Source: Venturia oleaginea (Eukaryota > Ascomycota > Dothideomycetes > Venturiales > Venturiaceae). Taken from it: a DNA stretch of 64,000 nucleotides. The notes below the pieces were generated by a model that ran no database searches, was not told the DNA's origin, and saw only the letters and a program-made list of their open reading frames with translations. Position numbers and translations under genes: made by a program. This document shows, piece by piece, positions 55,563 to 64,000 of the stretch (its first letter is position 1; each line of letters opens with the position of its first letter). The stretch lies in the NCBI GenBank assembly GCA_013176395.1, contig JABMLP010000016.1:1240001-1304000 (forward strand). The letters are read 5' to 3'.

Positions 55563-57326
55563 ATGTCTGGCAGCCCACCGGATCCAATGGACAGGAAACA
55601 AGCTGAGGGAAGATACGACCGGTACTCGGACTCAAGTGCCATGGACAGCCCAAAGAGCTCCATGTACAAATCGCGACACATTTCCCTCCAGAGCCGCGTA
55701 GATAGCATAGCGGAGCAAAAGATATACGGCTATAGCTCAGACGAAAACCATTCTCTTCCGGACCTCCCAGCTACATACAAACTGTCGTCGAGGTCACGAA
55801 GCTACCTTCTCGAACCAACATATCCTGGCTACGAACCAGAGGCCATTGGAGATCCACAGTCGCCCACCATGGATTCACACATGCTGCCGCAATCTGCAAT
55901 CAAAATGTCGACATTACACGAGGTCCTGTTCGTTGGCATTGTTGCAGTTTCTCATCTCATGACCCAGGCTGGATTGGGTCAAGCGTTGGTTCCACTCGAC
56001 ATAATATCGAAAAGTTTTGGCGTCACAAATCCAGGAGAACAATCGTGGTTCATTGCATCCTACAGTTTGACAGTTGGTACCTTCATTCTCATCTCTGGTC
56101 GGTTAGGAGATATTCTTGGTCACAAACGCATGTTTGTCTTTGGTTACGCTTGGTTTGGAGTCTGGAGTGCCTTTGCTGGTTTCGCTGTCTATCCTCAAAA
56201 GCAAATATTCTTCGACTTCTGTCGTGCCATGCAAGGTGTCGGTCCCGCCTTGATCATGCCCAACGGTCTCGCTCTCTTCGGACGCGCTTACCCTCCTGGA
56301 ATCAAGAAGAACATCGTCTTCAGCATTTTCGGCGCTGTCGCTCCCATGGGCTTCGTTATCGGTGCTACATTTGGCAGTATGTTCGCAGAACTCGTCTGGT
56401 GGCCATGGGCGTTCTGGAGCTTCGGCATTGCCTGCTGGGGTCTCGCCGTTTTGGCTCTGCTTGTCGTCCCACGAGAATTGAGCGAGAAGCCAATGAACCC
56501 TCCTGGGTTTGATTGGACTGGTTCTCTCATGGCCGTTATTGGTCTAGTCCTTGTCAACGTCGCTTGGAACAACGGTCCTCTCTTCGGCTGGGGAACTCCC
56601 CATGTCTACTTCCTACTCATCATTGGCATGCTCTGCCTTGTCGGCTTCGTTTGGGTCGAAAGACGTGCCGAGAACCCCATTCTCCCAATGCACGCCATGA
56701 CTGGCTCAGTCAACTTTGTCCTTGCTTGCGTCGGTCTCGGATGGGGCGCGTTCGGTGTCTGGGTCTTCTACACATTCCGCTTCCTCGAAAAAGTTCGCCA
56801 TTTTGCACCTCTCACTGCTTCCGCCGCATTCGCCCCTGCCGTCGTTACTGGTCTAATGGCTGCCGGCGCGACTGGATTCATGCTCACGCACACGCCTGTC
56901 TCCTTCGTCATGATGGTGTCCATGTGCGCCTTCTGCCTCGGCATCATCATCGCCGCCACACAACCTGCTCAACAAACATACTGGGCGCAAATGTTCGTCA
57001 GTATCTTCGTTATGCCCTTCGGTATGGACATGTCCTTCCCTGCCGCCTCGGTCATTCTCTCCAACTGCATGCCGCCAGAACATCAAGGTCTGGCCATGTC
57101 TCTCGTCAACACAGTCGTCAATTACTCCATTTCGCTTGCCCTCGGTATCGCAGGCACCATCGAAGTCTACACCACGAAGGATCTGTCAACGCCTGAAGGC
57201 GAGCTACAAGGCATACGAGCAGCATTCTACACTGCCATCGGCCTCAGTCTGGCCGGTGTCATCTGTGGAGCTCTCTTCTTCATGAGGAGTCTACAAAAGG
57301 AGGGATGGAAAGTGATGGAACACTAA
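55563..57326 (+). CDS. MFS drug:H+ antiporter, DHA2 type (ATR1/AMF1-like)
   Basis: A single exon encodes 587 residues. Residues 1-120 form a polar Ser-rich cytoplasmic lead. About 14 membrane segments follow, beginning VLFVGIVAVSHLMTQAGLG. MFS motif A is SGRLGDILGHKRM at about 178-190, and the family block CRAMQGVGPALIMPNGLAL follows. Typical DHA2 blocks continue (FGIACWGLAVLALLVVPREL; GAFGVWVFYTFRFLEKV). Relatives in yeast include Atr1 and Amf1, linked to drug, boron or ammonium efflux; the substrate here is not predictable. It should act at the plasma membrane. No lesions. Earlier in-frame ATGs are absent; the lead contains further Met codons that might be used. Confidence 0.92.
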   Translation: MSGSPPDPMDRKQAEGRYDRYSDSSAMDSPKSSMYKSRHISLQSRVDSIAEQKIYGYSSDENHSLPDLPATYKLSSRSRSYLLEPTYPGYEPEAIGDPQSPTMDSHMLPQSAIKMSTLHEVLFVGIVAVSHLMTQAGLGQALVPLDIISKSFGVTNPGEQSWFIASYSLTVGTFILISGRLGDILGHKRMFVFGYAWFGVWSAFAGFAVYPQKQIFFDFCRAMQGVGPALIMPNGLALFGRAYPPGIKKNIVFSIFGAVAPMGFVIGATFGSMFAELVWWPWAFWSFGIACWGLAVLALLVVPRELSEKPMNPPGFDWTGSLMAVIGLVLVNVAWNNGPLFGWGTPHVYFLLIIGMLCLVGFVWVERRAENPILPMHAMTGSVNFVLACVGLGWGAFGVWVFYTFRFLEKVRHFAPLTASAAFAPAVVTGLMAAGATGFMLTHTPVSFVMMVSMCAFCLGIIIAATQPAQQTYWAQMFVSIFVMPFGMDMSFPAASVILSNCMPPEHQGLAMSLVNTVVNYSISLALGIAGTIEVYTTKDLSTPEGELQGIRAAFYTAIGLSLAGVICGALFFMRSLQKEGWKVMEH

Positions 57327-60156
57327 TGAATGAACCTCTACTATGTCTTAATGTTTCTACTTTTTTTGCGTATGTTGTTCTCTGCATGGCCTGGCGTTGG
57401 GATATATAATGGGGTCTGAACGAGCCGCGCATTTAGCCTTGGGCCGCAGATAGCCCGCGAGTCTGGCGTTGGGATGCTATCCTCTAGATGTGCTCGTGTA
57501 ACCTCTTCTCCTCGGAGTAACGAATAATTGGCTCAATGTGCTATGGAGGGATATACTCTGTAGCTTTGCTTCTAAAACCTACACTTCATATTTACCATCT
57601 CCTGCGCAACTTTGTGAATACAAATTACCATTGACAACATTTGTGCTCTTCTTCCCGCCACGATCCACCTTTGCAAAACGTGACACATCCCCCATTCGTC
57701 AAAGATCTACAATGTGTAACACACACACACCAGTCGGCAACATCGCACCCGCACAGCTCACACAGGCACAAAGACAAGCACGCAGAAATCCAGCTTACAG
57801 GCTTCCGCAACGTCCCTCCCTCCGGAAGCCAACGCTCCTAAAAAGCTCTCACGGGTTTTCTCGGCCAGGGCGCACACACAAGCTTTTTAGACGACGGCAA
57901 AGGTTGTGTGACAGCGCATTCCAAACAGTGCCAGTGTCGTTTAAGCTGGGGCCGTCTGTGATCGCGTCAGAGCCTCCGGAGAAAGAAGCACGATGGAACC
58001 TTTTGTATTCCGGATGATGTTGTGGAGGGGGGGTGTGACAGGTGCGAAACTGTAAAACAATGTTGGAGACGCGGGGAGGGGGTGAGAATATGGAGAGGGA
58101 GGTTGAAGACGCGTCTTTTTCATTTGTTTGTCTGTGGATGTGGGATATCAGTTCGTCGTTTTTGTCAAATGTTTTTTTTGAGGGTGATGATGGGGATGGA
58201 TATATAATGGTTGGGTTAAGTATGTATGTTGCTGAATTAAAGAGAGGGGCTGCTTGCAAGAACGGAATGGGGTGTACATGTACGTGAAGTTACGATTGAG
58301 CTCGGCGTTGATCGAGACACTCCTCGGATCTCGGTGAAAGACTCCTGCGCATCTTCATTTTCGAATGGGGATTAGGATACAAGAAAAAGTTTGGTGGCGT
58401 TCTTTCCAGGCATCAGAACGACATCCTTTCGGCTAATTGTATCGGATGAAACCCACCAATCAAAACGCACCATTCCTCTACCCTTTTCTTCTCTTTCTTT
58501 CCCCTCGCCTTCTTCCTAGAGGATCGTCAACTCATCTTACACCACTCCAGCTCTCCAGTTCTCACAAGTCGTGATCCGAGTGGTACACAATGGCCGTTAC
58601 CTCTTTCAACGACGTCCGTCAATGTCTTGTGTTTGAGTAGAGCTCTATTGCGACGCTGGTCTCGGTAAGCCGCCATCCCCGTTCGCGGATTTGACTTTGA
58701 TGGAGTTGCACTGCAGCCTTGTTAAGTAGTAACGTGGTGCGGAAAGCCGGTATGCGGATGTGCTGGCTGTGTTGTGATTGCTAATGATCGGCGTCGTACA
58801 CAGGAAGTTGGTGATGAGGGATGTTGCGAGTTGATAATGTTGATGCTGTCGGGTAAGGCTCAACATTTCGATAGCTTTGCGCGACATCTTTGTTGGCCGT
58901 CGACTTGAGGTGCCCCCTTGAAAATCTGGTTACTCCAATCTGGATGGCTTTCAGTCTATACAGCTGACAACTCAAGAGCAGGCTTGCACTTCTAGTCAAT
59001 GGACATGCTATGAGCCGCAGGCAGATTCTCAGGTTTAGTTTACCAACTACGCTACAGACCATTTACCGTTCAAAGTACAGCAATATGGTCAAACTTTTGA
59101 TGACCCAAACTTTGCGTAGCTCTAGCTATTCTACCATAGAGATTCAAATTTCCAGCCAAGGCAAGTAGCTATAGTCTGGCAGTTTGCCTATGTGCCGCGG
59201 GTAAACTCCAAGTTTGTCTCCCTTTGGAGATCCACTGGTCTTGGATTGCCCAGGGCCTCTTCCTTTTTGCCCATTTGAAGAAGAGCTCGAAAGAAGTAAA
59301 TCGCCCAGTGGCTTTCGGATTTCAAGACTTTCGAAGGAAACTGTGTTAGCTTCCTCTTCCTCCTTCCATCCCTATTTCTCTGCTGCTTTCCCTTCCATGA
59401 AAAAGCTTTGGCTTCTACGGCAAGTGCGACTCTTATAGTCTGATTTGCTGCTACTACCTCCTTCGCTCTCAGCGATCAAACATCGCAGTTTAGTAAAACA
59501 ACAACGTCCCGAGTTTCTTCCAACATTTCTACACCGTATTGCAGCACCGTCTGTTCTAACTTTCATCTTCCCGACTGAGATCATCATGCCTAAGTGCAAG
59601 TTCTGAGAAACCTACGAGGGAAATGGCCAAAGACTATCGCAGCACCGACGGCTTCTGCTGCTTCGAAGCCTAAGCTAGACGATATCGCATTATCAGAGCT
59701 TCAGACCGAGAGTAAGAAGCATGCGCCTGATGGGGATGGGACTATATTGCGCGTTAGGAAGTGTGGCGATACTGTTAAGAAGCGGTTTAGGTTCTGAGAT
59801 TTGATGGGAGGGGCTGGAGGGGATACTGTCGCGGAGATTTCTTGATTTCTGAGACTGGGAGGAGTGGGTTTTCCATCTTCAATTACGCATTTTGTGAGGT
59901 TGGGGAGAGTCGGTGGGTGGAAATGCTCATTGTAGGCGTTGGTCTGCGAAAGTAAGCTGGCAAGATCATTTTCAACCAGGCGCCCATGTTCTCGAAACAC
60001 GATTCAAGCTGGCCCGTCATGCATATTTCATCGCTTTTCACGCAAACACTCGATTAAATAAAGGAATATTAGCACATCATCTGACTTTCTACCTGGCGAT
60101 CGAATTACTAGCAGTATATGAATGACCGAAATTCGCCTGTCAGCTTCAAAGAGCTC
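57327..60156. other. Long stretch without a clear gene
   Basis: No domain-bearing frame is found in 2.8 kb between the transporter and the carboxypeptidase 3' end. ORFs of 136-159 codons at 57538-58259 oppose each other and look spurious. One short candidate is listed separately at 59594-59797. Confidence 0.35.
59594..59797 (+). CDS. Possible small gene or gene remnant, unrecognised
   Basis: The frame, without an ATG at its start, reads KTIAAPTASAASKPKLDD, IALSELQTESKKHAPDGDG and TILRVRKCGDTVKKRFRF to a TGA. The composition is more protein-like than its surroundings. An ATG just upstream (MPKCKF) is in another frame and stops at once. It could be the last exon of a short basic protein or a decayed fragment. 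Confidence 0.25.
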   Translation: MQVLRNLRGKWPKTIAAPTASAASKPKLDDIALSELQTESKKHAPDGDGTILRVRKCGDTVKKRFRF

Positions 60157-62267
60157 TTAACACCCAGCAGGCACCTTCGGCCTCAAATACTCAGGATCCA
60201 AGTCCTCGGGCACATCCTTTGTAAACCCCGTAAACACAAAATCTTTGGTAATAGCAAATCCCTTCTCAACAGCCTCGATCTGATTCCATCCACAAGTTGA
60301 AGGCACAAGGAGATAACAGGTTGGTTTCGGTGGACAAGCTGGGACTTTGTTTTTTCGTGAGAAGATCGAAGAAGGTCCAGTGGTCTTGTACGTTCCGTCG
60401 ACCACAGCCAAAGAGCCAGTTGCTACATCTTTGGATGCTAGGGTGCGTTGAAAGATTTGGAGGAGGGCTTCGGGTTGATATGCGTATGCTAATTACTTTA
60501 GTGACGGTAATAGTGAGAGTTGTGGAACGTTTACCTTCTTGCCCTGCGTCAAAGATGCGTGAGAATGATAATCTTCCCACCTGTCTAACCATTCCAGCAA
60601 CATACGAGTCATTCGCTTTGAAATCTTGATATCCTGCGTTTTTGAAAGCAGCAGAATCTTTATACTTTACTGCCAGACTGATGGCTTCGCCGCCAAACCC
60701 TGCAGGCCGGATCAGTTCTGCTCGCAAGCGTCTTTCGGGGAAACTTACAATTGTTAGAATAGTCCCGGTCCCCGTACGCCATTGCAACATTAACACCTCG
60801 ATCAAGCAAATAACCAATGTTCTCAAGGTGGCCTCCCATCAATTCATCGTAACCAGTGAGCATAACATTGACCTGGAAGTTGGTCTCGGTGAAGTTGCGA
60901 GGCACACCCAGGGCTTGCTGCACTGCTTGCGAGTTCAGATAGCCGATATAGTAGGGCGTCGGAAATGCACTGGGCCTTTTCTGTGTAACATCGGTAGTGC
61001 TTTGCTAGGTAGCAGGGTTAGCACATATCAACAGCATTTCTGCAATCTGTGTCGTACCTTCGACAGCAGTGTGTATCCGCCAGCTACTGTGGAGCAAATT
61101 GTGCTTGAATGGGAGCAAAGATTGTAGGCATTACATGTGCCTCTGACTCCCATATTATCTGCATCACACTTAGCTGCTTCTTTTCTGCAAGCAGCAATGT
61201 TCGTTCCACAGCCATCTGGCGTGGCCCACTTCCTAGTGACGCCTTGATAGACGCCTGCATCGATGGCTTGGATTCCATAGGTATTGTTGTAGCCAAAAAG
61301 TGGAAACTTTAGCTGTTGGATTGCCATGTCGACACTTCTTAAATCAACATGGCTCTAATATTTGAGGTTTACACGGAGACTTACAATCCGTTGACAATAC
61401 CAATGGCATCAATCTTGATCGGGATGTCGTTGGCATTCTTCTTCTCAGATCGACGCAGGAAGTCAGCAGCAAACGAAGGAGCCCACCTTCCTCCATAATC
61501 CGTGGACCAAATGCTTAGAGCGTTTGTCTTGGATTTGAATTCTGGAAAGTCTCCTAGGAAAACCTGGAGAAATCGCCAAGTGACTTTGGCAGCATTTCCC
61601 GTACTATTTGCAGTTTGAAACGCGTCTTGGCTGGCACCCACAGCAGGACTAATTTTGCCCATGATTTTTGACGTGACATTGAGAAGAACATCGTAGGAGA
61701 ATCCGGTCTGTACTGGTTGGTCGACGTAGAGAACATTTGCTTCGTTGTTCCAGGAATGCTGATTTAAGGTAGTAGTTTTTGAGTCTGCATTAACCGAACA
61801 CGGTCCTGTACCATGAAAGAGGCCTTTCATACTGGAGGTTCCTTGTAAGCATTAGTTCAGATCTAGGTCTAGAAAGATCCGAATGCAAACCTGGTCCTCC
61901 ATTTAGCCACAACGCCAGCGGGGCATTTGCTGGATCTTTTCTTGACTCGAAGAACCAGAAGAACAAGTTGATTGGATAACCTTCTAGACTTCCAGGTGGC
62001 ATAGAAATATAGCCACTAAAAGATTTGACACCGGGAGTAGTTTCGCAGATTCTGGGCTAAGCAAATGATACAATTGTCAGTCTCGAAGTCTCTGCTAAGT
62101 GTGAAAATAGTGGAATAGCTCACAGCCTTGTAGGATATCTTGACACCCGGATATGCTTTGGACTCGATTACTTTGTCGTACTTCGGCGTCAATGGAATTT
62201 GTCCGTACACATGTTGCACGCTGGCGAGTAGTACAGTCAAAGCTGCGCATAACGATTGTAAAACCAT
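60157..62267 (-). CDS. Serine-carboxypeptidase (S10, carboxypeptidase S1-like) homologue with altered catalytic residues
   Basis: Seven exons, complement of 60157-60488, 60535-60699, 60749-61004, 61058-61337, 61385-61841, 61891-62056 and 62124-62267, encode 599 residues. A signal peptide ([21 protein letters not shown]) starts the protein. Family blocks are in order: [80 protein letters not shown] and [15 protein letters not shown]10 enzymes cleave C-terminal residues in vacuoles or outside the cell. Here the nucleophile region reads WSTDYGGRW where active enzymes have GESYGG, so Ser is Asp at about 218. The His region reads DAGQEAY where they have AGHxVP, so His is Gln at about 488. Asp 428 is kept. 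It is probably an inactive homologue. All splice phases fit. Confidence 0.88.
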
Positions 62268-62720
62268 GGTCAGAATGAGTGACAGTTTGGCTGTTGGCTC
62301 TATCCCGAACTGGCGTCAAGTCTTCAAAAGACGGCGTTAAGGCTTTCCATCTCATGTTCAGTATGTGTATTTCGGCTCGAAAGCAATATATTTTGGGAGA
62401 GGTCCGCATGGCCAATCGCTGGCACCTTTTCCAGGACAGCACACTATATCCATATAAGGGAGCCTTGCGAGTGGCACAGACACTTTCTGGGCAGGATGCT
62501 GGATATCCGAGGAGATTGTGCTTAATCTAGGGCAAGAGTTCGTCCCGAGGGACAATCATCATGCTGTTGACACACATCTGAATGCTGTGCCAACGAAGAG
62601 ATGATCGAAATTGATTGTGAGCGGAGATGTTTGTTGGAAGGAGATGGAGAAAGAGACAAGGAGAGGAAGAGATGAGGGAGAGAATAAAGGTGACAGAGCG
62701 GTTTTCGGGCATGCTAAATC
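62268..62720. promoter_or_regulatory. Upstream region of the carboxypeptidase-like gene
   Basis: No coding sequence is supported. The right part is purine-rich on the plus strand (62630-62700). It borders the LINE remnant. Confidence 0.4.
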
Positions 62721-62763
62721 CAATCAAGTGACCTACCCCTTTTTCTAGCCAGCCAAATCTTTT

Positions 62764-63060
62764 GAACAGATTGCAGGAACCGAGAAAATTGGTAGAGAAA
62801 CAAAACTTGTCCGAGTCGTCCTCAGGTCAGAGGAGGACGAGCAGGTAATACGGCAGAACCAGGAGCAATGGCTCAAGCTCTTCCCTGGCGCATCTATACA
62901 AGGCGAGAAGTGGTACCCTGTCAAGGTCGATCGTGTGGACAAAATGGCCATTCTGAACAAAGATCGAATCACGTTGAAAAGCAGCCTAAAAGCGGACATA
63001 TCTGAGGAGAACAACATCACCATCACAAAGATTTCTATGCTTAGCAAACCTGACCCATAA
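62764..63060 (+). pseudogene. LINE ORF1 (gag-like) fragment
   Basis: An open stretch without start codon reads EKIGRETKLVRVVLRSEED, then WLKLFPGASIQGEKWYPVKV and DRVDKMAILNKDRITL, ending at a TAA at 63058-63060. The GEKWYPVKVDRV block is typical of gag-like ORF1 proteins of fungal Tad1 LINEs. A minus-strand frame over the same DNA is its shadow. Confidence 0.6.
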
Positions 63061-63353
63061 ACAAGAACTACTGCTCAATCCTTGTGTACCTCAGCTCTAA
63101 GATGGAAGCTGACAGAGCGCTGAAGCAACTCGAGATTGGCGGAGAACTAGCCCGGGTCAGCCCGTACGAGTATCGACCAAGACCAAGACGATGCTACTAA
63201 TGCCAACAGTTTGGACACATGATGTCAAAAAAGTAGATAAAGCAGAATAATGTCTGAATTGATGATTGTGGGCATGCCCATATATATACACGATTGAGGG
63301 GCTCGTGTTCAAGCTAGTACAAATGAGGTGAATGAAATAAGTTCATTTGACAC

Positions 63354-64000
63354 ATGAGCACACGGTGCAACAATGAGCTGACGTGTGACTTTCTGGACGA
63401 CGCTGAGAATGTGTGGAAGGCCGCTAAGTATCTTGACCCAGAGAGTACCTCCTCTTTTGCAAAGATTACAGAACTAGCGAGGCCAAACTCTGATGACACA
63501 AGTGATAGTAAAGAAGAAATTGGGTCTATCCTGCTGCAAGCCTTCTTTCCCCCGGCGGCTAAGGTGATCGAGCCTGAACCAGCAGCAGAGCAGCGAGCAA
63601 CACAACTCCCATCACCAGCACTAACAAAACACGAAATCGAAGAAGCGATCATGGGCATGAAAGCACACAAAGCACCAGGCCTAGACGGTCTACCCGCGGT
63701 TGTATGGCAACAGCTCTGGCCAGTCCTCCAAGACGAGATAGTGAGATTGTTTCAAGCGTCTATGGCACAAGGCATCCTCCCATCACAGTGGAAATGCGCG
63801 TGAATCCTACCACTTCGAAAGCCAGCAAAAGACGACTACACACAGCCAAACGCGTATCGGCCAATCTCGTTGCTAGCAACCCTAGGGAAAGCACTCGAGG
63901 CCGTAGTCGCCACACGCATCTCCTACCTAGCTGAAAAACATGGCCTCCTGCCGGAGAATCATTTTGGAGCTCGGAAGCAACGCAGTACAGAACAAGCACT
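63354..64000 (+). pseudogene. LINE reverse transcriptase N-terminal fragment with in-frame TGA
   Basis: The frame reads SPALTKHEIEEAIMGMKAH, KAPGLDGLPAVVWQQLWPVL and FQASMAQGILPSQWKCA, then a TGA at about 63801. It continues in the same frame with ILPLRKPAKDDYTQPNAYRP, ISLLATLGKALEAVVATRIS and LPENHFGARKQRSTEQA to the window edge. KAPGxDGLPxxxW and YRPISLLxTLGKxLE are standard LINE RT blocks 1-3. Homologues have an Arg or Lys at the stop, so it is likely CGA-to-TGA. Confidence 0.85.

Larger units (their letters stand above)
62722..64000 (+). mobile_element. Degenerate Tad1-type LINE retrotransposon, runs off the window
   Basis: Remains of both LINE ORFs are found in order: an ORF1 gag-like piece at 62764-63060, a zinc-knuckle remnant (CY*CQQFGHMMSKK) near 63191-63230, and the start of reverse transcriptase from 63354. 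Stops interrupt all parts, and the element continues beyond base 64000. Its 5' end is ill-defined and lies near 62722. Confidence 0.8.

Noticed and set aside
1..64000. CRISPR arrays, operons, Shine-Dalgarno sites
   Set aside because: The DNA is fungal nuclear sequence; no regularly spaced direct repeats of that kind exist here.

Overview
This window is nuclear DNA of a filamentous ascomycete (Pezizomycotina). The evidence is short introns of about 45-85 nt with GT...CTRAC...AG signals, and fungal-only families: the pH-sensing receptor PalH, a Zn2Cys6 regulator, a HET domain, and a BRE4-like DUF2422/DUF2421 protein. The general look of the proteins suggests Leotiomycetes, but that is an impression and no search was run. 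Exon models were built by hand from splice signals, and each joined coding length was checked to be a multiple of three.

Layout. 0-9 kb: tail of a TRP-like membrane channel, a decayed minus-strand gene, then two intact minus-strand genes, sorting nexin MVP1 and PalH/RIM21. 9-16 kb: mostly gene-free or decayed DNA, with a 149-bp hairpin-like miniature element, a possible solo LTR, open-frame remnants and an inverted duplication. 16-19.3 kb: divergent pair DCN1 (neddylation) and a Zn2Cys6 regulator. 20-23 kb: carbonic-anhydrase-like pseudogene and a small gene split by a 1.1-kb Mutator-like element. 24-32.3 kb: CVNH-domain protein, truncated HET gene, second copy of the 149-bp element, a secreted tyrosinase, and an eight-exon BRE4-like membrane protein. 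32.4-37.9 kb: pseudogenes and a hAT-like remnant.

38-48 kb: two cytochrome P450 genes (one trichodiene-oxygenase-like with an abnormal I-helix, one CYP504-like), an unrelated TA-flanked MITE, an unrecognised two-exon gene, a small secreted six-cysteine protein visible only after splicing, and a gene broken by one stop codon. 48.7-51.4 kb: a short-chain dehydrogenase gene split by a Ty1/copia deletion derivative with matching LTRs and a 5-bp target duplication. 52-64 kb: zinc-knuckle RNA-binding protein, DHA2-type MFS transporter, a serine-carboxypeptidase homologue that has lost catalytic Ser and His, and a degenerate Tad1-type LINE running off the end.

The window mixes conserved housekeeping genes with accessory DNA rich in transposons and broken genes. 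Many lesions look like C-to-T or G-to-A changes (CGA to TGA, CAG to TAG, a lost GT donor), as expected from RIP-like mutation. No biosynthetic gene cluster is evident. The strongest points for follow-up are the spliced six-cysteine secreted protein, the miniature element whose arms co-vary while its centre is conserved, the copia insertion in the SDR gene, and the two enzymes with altered catalytic motifs.
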